Of a stretch of 64,000 bases of DNA, positions 1 through 25,422 are shown piece after piece. How positions within the stretch are numbered: position 1 is the stretch's first letter; the number at the start of each line of letters is the position of its first letter. The DNA is from Gigantopelta aegis (lineage: Eukaryota; Mollusca; Gastropoda; Neomphalida; Peltospiridae). The position numbers and the translations under genes were made by a program. The stretch spans positions 62,716,543 to 62,780,542 of the forward strand of contig NC_054701.1 in NCBI RefSeq assembly GCF_016097555.1, given 5' to 3'. Under the pieces are notes generated by a model. The model saw only the letters and a program-made list of their open reading frames with translations. It had not been told where the DNA came from and did no database searches.

Positions 1-280
1 GTGTGTGCTGGTTACAGCCTCTAGTGAGTGGGCACAAGCTATATTTTATCTTTATATATATAGTAGGACCAACTCCCCCACCCCCACCCCCAGTTACTAC
101 GGGCCTGGGTAGTTGTTAAGTTGTAAGTGCCTCTTAATAATGCCAGAAGTAACCACTGAACACTCTGAAGTGATCAGACAAAGTCCACAGGTAAAGCTGA
201 TGGGGAATGGCAGGTGGCCACAAGCACTTGTCGCGGTTGAAAAGACAAGGACCAAAATGTGGAGGTGGACAGCGAAAGAA

Positions 281-550
281 AGAAAGAAAGAAATGTTTTA
301 TTTAACGACGCACTCAACACATTTTATTTACGGTTATATGGCGTCAGACATATGGTTAAGGACCACACAGATTTTGAGAGGAAACCCGCTGTCGCCACTA
401 CATGGGCTACTCTTCCGATTAGCAGCAAGGGATCTTTTATTTGCACTTCCCACAGGCAGGATAGCACAAACCATGGCCTTTGTTGAACCAGTTATGGATC
501 ACTGGTCGGTGCAAGTGGTTTACACCTACCCACTGAGCCTTGCGGAGCAC
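281..550 (-). mobile_element. SINE-1, head H2 (truncated), tail a
   Basis: Reads tail to head on the plus strand. It is flanked by a 13-bp target duplication, gacagcgaaagaa (268-280 and 551-563). The insertion is absent from the matching place in the NTAQ1 copy B intron near 26.98 kb. Confidence 0.88.
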
Positions 551-1039
551 GACAGCGAAAGAAGTAAAATGGGCGCTGCTATTTCGGCTAAAAATAGAAT
601 ATAATTTAAAGGAAAGAAAAGAAAGTGGGCAGTAGGATAAAACACACGCACGCACGCACACTACAAGTTAGCATAGGCATCTTAAACGGGGTGGATAGGG
701 AACATTTCACCCAATTCTTAAGATAATGCACTGGCCCCCTCAGTTGAAAATCAAATTAATATATACCACCTCCCCCACCCCTGTTACTGTCGTCTTCCGA
801 TGCATATAGGGTTAATAAGGGGAATAGGCAAATAAACTAGCGTAGTCCTCCATTTGTGGTTCTTTTACACCTATTTTGTATTTTTATATAACTTTTAGAA
901 TAGGGAATTAGGCCAATAACACCTACAGCAAAATTATTAATAATAAACAATATTATATAATAAAAGGTTTCAATAGCAGGCCTATATGTCAAAATAGAAA
1001 TTAGATTTGTTGTTCTTGAGATTAAACATGCTGCGTTTA

Positions 1040-1198
1040 AATAAAAATTGTTAAAATAATTACATGCATTTTACTTCTAAATTATCTTCTGTAAGGTTGC
1101 ATCAGTGAATGATCATTTCCAATTGCCTCAGAGCTGTAAGTTTTGAAGTCACACGGGAATGTCAACGTCATATCAAGGTCATATCAAGGTCATAGACA
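1040..1198 (-). pseudogene. Partial tandem duplicate of NTAQ1-A exon 4 and its 3' intron
   Basis: Bases 1040-1198 repeat about 1328-1485 with few changes. The copy keeps the 3' two thirds of exon 4 (about 1091-1195), but where the true exon has donor GTAATA the copy reads ATAATT. It lacks the acceptor side, and an 11-base piece (atatcaaggtc) is doubled inside it. It is therefore a dead pseudo-exon in intron 4. Confidence 0.82.
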
Positions 1199-1378
1199 TA
1201 TTCGATCAATCAGCACCAAAATAAAAGGGTTTAATAGAGAAAAAATCGGAACATTGTTCTTGGTTCGAGAATACCGGTAGGTTCGACCGTTGGGCGTTCG
1301 AGCCAATGAGATTCTACTGTATAACATAATAAAAATTGTTAAAAATAATTGCATGTATTTTACTTCTAATAGTATTAC

Positions 1379-17132
<15,754 letters not shown>

Positions 17133-19262
17133 CCAGCTTCCATTTACGTGTATCCATGACAACCACGACAAACGTACGACGGAACACGTGATCCACATGG
17201 TGCTCACGGACATGGACCACGACGATGACGGCAAGATCACCGCCATCGAAGTGATGGGCACCTTCATCGTCGACTTCGACAGAACCCCGTGTATGTATTA
17301 CGAGCCCCTAGAGTCGTCAACTTAAAGGTCATTTATTGACGGTGTCCTTTCTTTGACTTCGATATAACCATGTCTCAAATGTTATCCATATTTTGATTTA
17401 TATATGGGTGTATGTATGTACACACATACATACATACATATATATAAACATACATATACATACCTATATACATAAATACCTACATACATAAATACATACG
17501 TATACATACATTCTATTGGGAAGGAAGGATGGAAATGTCTTATTTAACGATGCACTCAACACATTTTATTTACGGTCATATGGCGTCGGACATATGGTCA
17601 TGAACCACACAGATATTGAAGGAGGAAACCTGCTGTCGCTACTTTATGGGCTACTCTTTTTGATTAGCAGCAAGGGATCTTTTATATGCACCATCCCACA
17701 AACAGGGTAACACATACCACGGCCTTTGATATACCAGTCGTGGTGCACTGGCTGGAGCGAGAAATAGCCCAATGGACCCACCAACAAGGATCGATCCCAG
17801 ACCGACGCGCATCAAGCGAACGCTTTACCACTGGGCTACGTCCCGCCCCTCATTCTATTGAGTGTCAGACAAAGATATATGTACTAACGAACGTCGATAC
17901 AAAATTTTTGCCAAAATAGTGATGTAATTGTATTATTTTAATTTTTAATTTCATCATTATAATGGTTTTAGATTATATGCAATACATGAATGAACGTTTA
18001 ACGATATCCGGAACAAAGTTAACATCAATTAAAGAACGAACTATAAATAACATAAAAATAGACAAATTTTGAACAAAATGGTCAAACTAACAAAAAAACA
18101 CCTACATAGAATTTTTTTTAAAGTATAAATGTTTTTACTGAACTCATAAAACGTTTAAGAGACACTCATAGATAGATAAACTTTGAGCATCATAATTTTT
18201 AGATCGACAAGAATATAATACATGACGTGAAACCTCTCAAAACCGGACCCTCTGTAAACCGTAATTCCTCACAAAACCGGGCATTTTTCATGGTCCTTTT
18301 TAAAACTCAGTACAAAAAATAACCTCTCTAAACCGGATACCTCTTAAACCGGACATTTTACTTGGTCCCGAGGGTGTCCGGTTTAGAGGGGTTTCACTGT
18401 ATTATATTCTTGTCGATCTCGAAAAATTATGATACTCATAGTACTCAATGTTTTAACAAGTGGATCAAAGAATCGACCATGACGAATTCGTGAAGCGCTG
18501 GGAGGCTCATTACCGAGATATCCGCCATTTCGCCACGTACCTGTTCCTACACCTCGACACCAACAACGACCACTACATCACTACTGCAGATGTCAGCAAC
18601 ATTCTCCTCGATATAGACTGTAAGTGAATTTTTTTTAAAGCAGCATTATTTGCATTATTGTACAATTTTTTTTTTTTATCATTAAACAAAAGTTTATGAT
18701 GTAAACAGCCATTAAAATATTAAAAGAAATTTGTAAAATAAGCAGGAGATAACCAAAATGTCCTAAAAAAACAACCCCAAAACCCCCCACAACAACAATA
18801 AACAAAACCCCCCCCCCCCCCCCCCCAAATGCCCCACAAGATTGTTCTTTATTGTTTCAATCTTTATAAACAACCATCTTGAATTTTACCTCCAAAAGCT
18901 ATCAAGGTTATGTTTTCTAACAGACATCAATGAATCAATTAGTCGTTCGATCGATCGACCAGTCAATCATTTGACCTATGCTTATATCCCCTGACGTTTC
19001 AAGTATATCTGTCTTGGGCATATTGTCTAAGTCCTTGAAGAATTGTGGACTACATAGCTCAGTTAAATGTATTAATAATGTCTGTTGTCCTACAGATGAT
19101 CGTGACGGCACGGTGACTGCCATGGAATTCAAGGAATGGCTGCGTGACGTAAGTGTTAATAACTTATAAGGAAATACCCATACACACGCATGCACACACT
19201 ACTAACACGCACAATGGGGAAGAGAGATAGAGATAGAGACAGAGACAGAGACAGACAGAGAC

Positions 19263-19316
<54 letters not shown>

Positions 19317-19448
19317 GGGGCAGGGAGGGACACACACACACAGAGAGAGGGGGGTGGGGTGGGAAAGAGAGTTAGTGTTTACACGGTGTGCTCAATGCAA
19401 CTATTTCTATATTTTCAGCTCTACACCAATTGCCGAATTCACAACTAA
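17133..19448 (+). CDS. EF-hand calcium-binding protein (5' end not found)
   Basis: Four exons are readable: 17133-17290, 18461-18619, 19096-19148, 19419-19448 (TAA at 19446-19448). Phases agree and donors are GTATGT, GTAAGT and GTAAGT. The first loop, DHDDDGKITAIE, is a canonical 12-residue EF-hand calcium site. The next region, around FDRTPLDQRIDHDEF, looks like a degenerate EF-hand with the intron inside the loop. The third loop, DTNNDHYITTAD, has His at the usual Gly position and Asp at position 12. The fourth, DYDRDGTVTAME, is canonical and spans the exon 2/3 junction. The protein ends soon after, at LYTNCRIHN. AATAAA signals follow at 19461 and 19471. Exon 1 begins after an acceptor AG with two bases owed from an upstream exon; I found no convincing first exon between 15.4 and 17.1 kb. 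The first donor could alternatively be two bases upstream, paired with a later acceptor. Likely a small calcium sensor of the calmodulin type; no closer name is justified. Confidence 0.8.
17517..17849 (-). mobile_element. SINE-1, head H1, tail a
   Basis: Complete copy in the first visible intron of the EF-hand gene, from the tail (cttatttaacgatgcactc) to the H1 head complement (ctacgtcccgcccc). Confidence 0.9.
18183..18440. mobile_element. Pogo-type MITE inside a longer foldback
   Basis: The core at 18222-18399 has TIRs of the type GTGAAACCtCTcaAAaCCGGA and ends CACTG|TA. It is related to 42569-42743 and 46469-46614. Outside the core, 18190-18222 and 18400-18440 are again inverted repeats of each other (gatcgacaagaatataata and its complement), so about 250 bases can fold into one hairpin. 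It lies in an intron of the EF-hand gene. Confidence 0.75.
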
Positions 19449-19998
19449 CCAACTGAAATTAATAAAACTTAATAAATAACACTGTCAAGTCATGTTATAG
19501 TATATGGACAACAGCTGACCATTATCATTATTGCAATAAACTGTAGAATTATTCCTCACCAGTAAACCCTATTTCCAGTTCCAACCAGTGTTCACTGTAG
19601 CGCTAGTATTTTTGTGATAGTGTGGGCATACAACACCCATTGTCTTGCTACTAATCGAATAAGTCTACATATACTACCATATAATAACAGCAGTTTTCTC
19701 TCTAACATTTAAACACAATTTCACCTGTCTAACCAATATTCTGCGGAGTAAATTTTAGCATTATTTTTCTCAGAAAACGTTATGAATATCAATATAATGA
19801 AAAAGTTTGTTTGACAACAGCACTAGAGTAAATTGATTAATTAATTAATCACCTGTTATTGAATTTCAGACATTTGGTAATTCTGACATGTAGTCTTTAT
19901 GGGGAAACCCGCAAGATTTTTGACAACACTTGCCACCACAGCCTTTGATACATAAGGCTGGGACGGGAAAAGTGAGAGTGGTACACATAACGAGTATG

Positions 19999-20058
<60 letters not shown>

Positions 20059-20160
20059 GTGTTCATCCTAAACCGTGGGTCTTACGGTATCTTTGGTTTT
20101 TAAAAAAAATCGACTTATTGTACAGTCTGGTGTTCAAACAAAATGTCATGACCCACTGCG
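19449..20160. other. Spacer between the EF-hand gene and the GPCR gene
   Basis: 3' flank with AATAAA at 19461 and 19471, then AT-rich sequence and a (TA)n tract at 19999-20054. No gene seen. Confidence 0.7.
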
Positions 20161-21129
20161 CTAGACTGCCACATCATCAAAGTGAGTTACAGTCGTAGCA
20201 GAAACATCTGTGGAAGTTCTTCTGTCCTGCCTGTCTAGACCTATTATTTGTTTGTAGGCCATTCTAAAGTTAATATTTATAACTCCGTATATGAAGAAGT
20301 TTACCGCAGAGCTGCACAGATCGAATATGGACAGGATCCTGAAGACGAACACATTTCTCGTCTGCTTCGTGAACGTGTTGTAGAAGTAGTACGTCAGGTG
20401 AGGAAGCCAGAACACGAGCGAGCTCACGTACACCACGCACATCAGTCTGCACCTCACGGACGAAATCTGCTGCTTCAACTGCTGCCCGCTCAAAACGTTT
20501 GAAAACTTCTGGCGCCGAAACACTGCCACCAATACTCGCACAAATGCCACGAACCCCAGGAGCAAAACTGCCACACCAACGACAATGAGAGTCCTTAAGT
20601 AGACCTTTGGAAAAACTGAAGGCGCGTAACAGTCTTGGCCGTTGTAGTGGTCCAGTCCGGACAGGAATGGGAGATTGAGACAGAAGATGGCCGCAAAGAC
20701 GCACAGACTGATAACAACAGAACACCTGGTCGTCATGCAGGTCTGGTAGTGCGTTGGGAACTGGATTGCGTATCCACGTTCAGTGGACAGCATCGATATG
20801 CCGATCACGGCGCAAGATGCCGAGAAATGTACGACGAAGATGTACACGATGCACGCCGCCCTCGACGCGAACATGCTCGGCCACGTGATGTGCACGAATC
20901 TCGTGGGTGTGTAGACGATGGCCATGATGAGATCCGCCACTGCCAGACTCGCGATCGCAACCCCGGTGGGACTCCGGAGTCTTTTGAATCGACAGACTGC
21001 GACTAGTGTTAAGGAATTCCCCACAGCAATGATAACAATTAGGGCAGCGTCCACGACAGTTAATACGATATCGGTGACGCCGAAAACACCCTCGACTCCG
21101 TCAGTTTTGTTTTCGGATGTTTGGTTCAT
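20161..21129 (-). CDS. Rhodopsin-like (class A) G protein-coupled receptor, intronless
   Basis: A single 322-residue frame with seven hydrophobic segments. Start chosen at the Met of MNQTSENKTDG, which gives an extracellular N-terminus with two N-glycosylation sequons (Asn2, Asn7); an in-frame Met 22 codons upstream is possible but less likely. Landmarks: GNSLTL in TM1, SLAVADL in TM2, Cys at the start of TM3 (RAAC) matched by a Cys in the second extracellular loop (GQDCYAP), STERG at the end of TM3 in place of the usual DRY, VFWLPH in TM6 instead of CWxP, and NFFIY in TM7 instead of NPxxY. The tail is short, with Ser/Thr and no Cys. It looks like an orphan receptor, probably peptide or amine type, acting at the plasma membrane. 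It faces the EF-hand gene tail to tail. The 5' end is tandemly repeated upstream (see the repeat at 21081). No disruption is seen. Confidence 0.9.
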   Translation of the reverse strand: MNQTSENKTDGVEGVFGVTDIVLTVVDAALIVIIAVGNSLTLVAVCRFKRLRSPTGVAIASLAVADLIMAIVYTPTRFVHITWPSMFASRAACIVYIFVVHFSASCAVIGISMLSTERGYAIQFPTHYQTCMTTRCSVVISLCVFAAIFCLNLPFLSGLDHYNGQDCYAPSVFPKVYLRTLIVVGVAVLLLGFVAFVRVLVAVFRRQKFSNVLSGQQLKQQISSVRCRLMCVVYVSSLVFWLPHLTYYFYNTFTKQTRNVFVFRILSIFDLCSSAVNFFIYGVININFRMAYKQIIGLDRQDRRTSTDVSATTVTHFDDVAV

Positions 21130-21348
21130 GTTTCCAGTTTGATACGAATAAGTTCTTAGGTCATAACGAAAGGTGTTAAGACTATATATACACATATGTG
21201 AGAACAGGTGCCTTTGAGCGAAAACACCCTCGACTCCGTCAGTTTTGTTTTCGAATGTTTGGTTAATGTTTTTGTTTCATACGAAAAAGTTCCTAAGTCA
21301 TAAAGAAAGGTGTTAAGGCTATTTATATATGTGAGAACTCGTGCCTCT
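21081..21348. repeat. Tandem duplication of the GPCR 5' end (period 138 bp)
   Basis: 21081-21218 (GPCR codons 1-17 plus its leader) is repeated imperfectly at 21219-21348. In the upstream unit the codon matching the receptor start reads ATT instead of ATG, so only the proximal unit can begin the receptor. Both units carry the same leader and part of the promoter-proximal sequence. Confidence 0.88.
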
Positions 21349-21495
21349 GGGCTTAATATATACTTTCGCAGAGCTAATTCGGGCGAATTTATACGATCAG
21401 CAGAATTAAGTACATGTATTTATCAATAACTTTACTATAAGAAAAATACACTGTAGCAGGGCTCTACCTAGTCTTAAATGGGATGATAAAAAAGT

Positions 21496-21790
21496 GTGTT
21501 TTGTTAATGACACCACTAGAGCACATTGATTTAGTAATCAATGGCTATGGGATGACAAACATTTGGTAATTTTGACAGTCTTGCAATGGAAACTCGCTAG
21601 TTTTCCGTTACTAGCAAGGGATCTTTTATATACACTATCCCACAGATAGGATAGAACATACCACGGCCTTTGATACCAGTCGTGGTGCAATTGCTGGAAA
21701 GAGAAATAGCCCAATGGGTCCACCGACGGGGGTCGATCGCAGACCGACCGCGCATCAAGCGAGCGCTTTACCATTGGGCTACGTCCCGCC
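21496..21790 (-). mobile_element. SINE-1, head H1, tail b
   Basis: From ttttgttaatgacaccacta to ctacgtcccgcc. It lies upstream of the GPCR. Confidence 0.9.
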
Positions 21791-22384
21791 TAATGGAGTG
21801 ATAATAAGAAGAAGAAAAAGAAGAAAAATTAAGGCACAGTAAAAGAGTGTCTTCTCCAGGTACTCAAAAGGGCACTATAGAACCAAAAAGGGCACAGCCC
21901 TTGTGGAGTAAAAAGAGCACTTTATCTTATTGTTCTTGCCCCCGCCTCCCCAATGGGTACTGTCCTGTATATCATATGGTTTAGTACATGTGTATACACA
22001 AACTTTCTAATGATACCATTCACAGAGTTATATAATGCTTACCTAAGCATTATTATAAATACGGTCATGGGACGTGACTGAAAGACATTTGTATCCTTAT
22101 TAGTCTACCTGGGCGTATACTATAAGCAAAACAAGAATATTATGTCTTGTGAAGTGATAAATTAAATCAAACACAATGTATAAAAGAAAAAAATTCCTTA
22201 AAGACTATCATGCATGAAAATGTTAATAAAACGTAAGCGCGCGGTGGAGCAATATATTAAATTAAATACTGTGTACAAAGAAATGAATTTATAACAAAAT
22301 ATCAGACATGAGTTTAGGAATTAATAATGCCATTACTTCATTTCCAATTCAGCTGTGTTCCCACTAGCGTCTTAAACACGTTTT
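21791..22384. other. AT-rich intergenic DNA
   Basis: No gene, tRNA or clear repeat seen. Confidence 0.5.
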
Positions 22385-22645
22385 AACCGGCCTCGGCAGC
22401 GCAGTGGTTAAGCCATAGGATTACAGGCTGGTAGATACAGGGTTCGCAGCCCGGTACCGGCTCCAACCGAGAGCGAGTTTTTAAGGGCTCAGTGGATAGG
22501 TGTAAGGCCACTACACCTTTTTCTCTCTCACTAACCACTAATAACTATCCCACTGTTCTGGACAGACAGCCCAGATAGCTGAGGTGTGTGCCCAGGGCAG
22601 CGTACTTGAACCTTAATTGGATATAAGCATGAACGTAAGTTGAAA
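22385..22645 (+). mobile_element. SINE-2, full length
   Basis: The tRNA-like head (ggcctcggcagcgcagtgg, then gggttcgcagccc) is followed by a body with ctggacagacagcccagata and the tail ccttaattggatataagca. Confidence 0.88.
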
Positions 22646-22869
22646 TGAAATGTACAAACTGTTTTGAAAACAGTTTAAAGACTTGAACGTTCCTATTTCA
22701 GTGCTGTTATATAACCTTGTGAATACGGTTTAACCAAAGGACCGTCTGAATGGCTAAAACAGTTTAAATGTGAACGTCTTAAATGCGTTTTAACTAAAAT
22801 GTGCCCGGTTCTCATAAACATCTGGAATCAAATGCATATATGCCTTCAGTGGGAACATGTTAAAACTCT

Positions 22870-23250
22870 TCAGTTTTTTTTTTTTAATTATTAAGGGGTT
22901 TATACCGTTAGTTATGCTCTTCGTGTCTTCTGTCCCGGGTCAAGCCCCTGGCTATTCAGAGACGGGACCCGAGATAGACATGCTCGAAACCTTCGTGGTA
23001 TAGGAGCATGACAAAATTGACCTCACTATGCCATAGAACACCTGTGCAACCAAGTTTCATGCTTTCCTGAAAAAAAGTTAACGATTATTCGGATTTGCCG
23101 TTTTGCTATATTAGTCGTGATGGGGCGACAGAAGAAAAAGAAAGGGAATCCATTGAGGGGAGTCGATCATGTGAACCATCGCTTAGTCTGCGACAAGGCA
23201 GGACACCCTACTCTTCTGATATATGAAGCCAGCACCATTGAGATCGGTCT
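22870..23250. other. Non-genic stretch
   Basis: Includes a poly-T run near 22875 and two short inverted pieces; nothing recognised. Confidence 0.4.
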
Positions 23251-23259
23251 AAAAGGAAC

Positions 23260-23373
23260 ACGTTTTATTTAACGGACACATTTTAATTACGGTTATATGG
23301 CGACGGGCATATGATAAGAACCACATATACAATGAGAGAGGAAACCAGCTGTCGCCACGCAATAGGCTACTGA
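23260..23373 (-). mobile_element. SINE-1 fragment, tail a
   Basis: Only the tail and part of the body remain (cgttttatttaacgg to aataggctac). Confidence 0.8.
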
Positions 23374-23737
23374 ATGATTGAAACATTTATTTTATTGTTT
23401 AAAACCCCCAAAACCAAATGGTTTAGCACTAGGCCTTCTATCATATGTTAAGAATTCGATCGTGACTCAAACACATTAGCTTTTACGTCAGTCAATGTGA
23501 AATAAAATACCTATTTCCACAGATATGATCTTGCTCACATTTAGAGTAAAAATAGCCACATTATTAATCAAATTTGGCTTAAGTTAGTATGTGACATACA
23601 AGTACACAAAAGTATCTAATTCAACAAAATAATCAACTGCATAACGGCTAAACAGACGATTTCTCTTGATTTCACTGCATTGGTAATGTTTGCAAGGAGG
23701 TGATTTTTTTAATACTGATATTGACATTATAATCAAA

Positions 23738-24010
23738 AGTTTGTTTGTTTTGTTTAACGATACCACCAGAGCACATTGATATATTAATCATCGGCTATTA
23801 GATGTAAAACATTTGGTAATTTTGACAGTCTTAGAGAGAAAACCCACTACATTTTTCCATTAGTAGCAAGGGATCTTTTATATGCACCATCCCACAGACA
23901 GGATAGCACATACCACGACCTTTGATATACCAGTCGTGGTGCACTGACTGGAACGAGAAATAGCCCAATGGGCCCATCGACGGGGATCGATCCCAAACCA
24001 ACCACGCATC
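23738..24010 (-). mobile_element. SINE-1, head H1 (truncated), tail b
   Basis: Ends at aaccacgcatcaaaaaaaa, where a second SINE-1 begins, suggesting insertion of one into the head of the other. Confidence 0.85.
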
Positions 24011-24023
24011 AAAAAAAATGAAG

Positions 24024-24328
24024 AAATGGTTTATTTAACGACACATTTTATTTACGGTTATATGGCGTCGAACATATGGTTAAGGACAACACTAAAGGGA
24101 GGAAACCCGCTGTCGCAACTTCATGGGCTACTCTTTTCGATTAGCAGCAAGGGATCTTTTATATGCACCATCCTATAGACAGAATAGCACATACCAGTCT
24201 TTGATGTACCAGTCGTTTTGCACTGGCTGGAGCGAGAAACAGCCCAATGGACCCACTGACAGGGATCGACCCCAAACCAACCGCACATCAAGCGAGCGCT
24301 TTTTACCACTGTGCTAAGTCTCGCCCCT
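24024..24328 (-). mobile_element. SINE-1, head H1, tail a
   Basis: Directly abuts the previous copy in the same orientation. A short piece after it (tatcaagccaactacgtcctgccc, split here) resembles the missing head of the first copy, which supports insertion of this copy into that one. Confidence 0.85.
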
Positions 24329-24883
24329 GTCCGCGTATCAAGCCAACTACGTCCTGCCCTATAATCAAAAGATAAATTTGAACTGTCCGACCTATTAGCT
24401 GAAATCAATTACACGTCTCGAGTTTCAAACAGAATTAAAGGAAGTATATCTGTACAAATATCTTTTAAAATCAATACCAGCTTTATCCTAAATACTTATT
24501 TGGTGGTGTGATGTGTTCCTTCTAGGAAGCTTAACTAATTTCTTGATTGTCATCGGAGAAAGCAAAACAAAACTTTAAAAATAGATTAAAAAAATTCGTA
24601 TTTCAAACTTCATTTGCGGTTGCTTGGTTTCTTTCGTCCAGTGGTAAATGAAAAAACTTTAGTCATGTATCATTGGAACGAATGACAAATCACAGAAATG
24701 CTAAACTAATTTTGACGATTTATTTATTATTTAATCACAGTTGTAGTGTAAAAATCACAGAAATACAGATGTTGAGTTGTTCGACTCACGATTGTGTCCC
24801 GCTCAAGATCACTATATCAATAAGTGACATCATATACAAAGGGGTCAGGACACTGCCATGTCCATTACCATAGGCGTCTGAAG

Positions 24884-25070
24884 ATTTTTTCTATTAGTAG
24901 CAACGGATATTTTATATGTATCATCCCACAAAACAGGATAGCACATACTACTGCCTTTGATATACCAGTCGTGGTACATTGGCTTAAAACGGATAATAGC
25001 CCAATGAGCCCACTGACGGGGATCGATCCTAGGCTGACCGCTCATCAGGCGAGTGCTTTACCAGAGCTAA
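24884..25070 (-). mobile_element. SINE-1 fragment, head H1
   Basis: Body and head only. It lies just downstream of the NTAQ1-B stop codon and may form part of its 3' UTR. Confidence 0.75.
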
Positions 25071-25100
25071 TATATCTTCGTCCAATTGGCATTGCCACCT

Positions 25101-25313
25101 TTAATAATGTCTTGTGAAAAAATCGATAAAAGTTGTGTAATCCATGACGTTACCAAATCCTTTACTTCCATCCATAGAAATAAAGTCATCAATGTTGTTT
25201 GTGCTCACTGAAAAACAGGAAAATATTGACAATGAATTAAAATACATTGTATACATATGCGTAATATATATATTTAATAATTACAGACAAGACAGACAGA
25301 CAGACATACAGAC

Positions 25314-25353
<40 letters not shown>

Positions 25354-25370
25354 GGAGGGAGGGAGCCCGA

Positions 25371-25422
<52 letters not shown>

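Noticed and set aside
113-604. 163-codon frame near the left edge
   Set aside because: It runs through a SINE with clear target duplications, and copy B of the same intron lacks the SINE.
19156-19375. Frames on both strands across 19.2-19.37 kb
   Set aside because: They are translations of GA and CA microsatellites.
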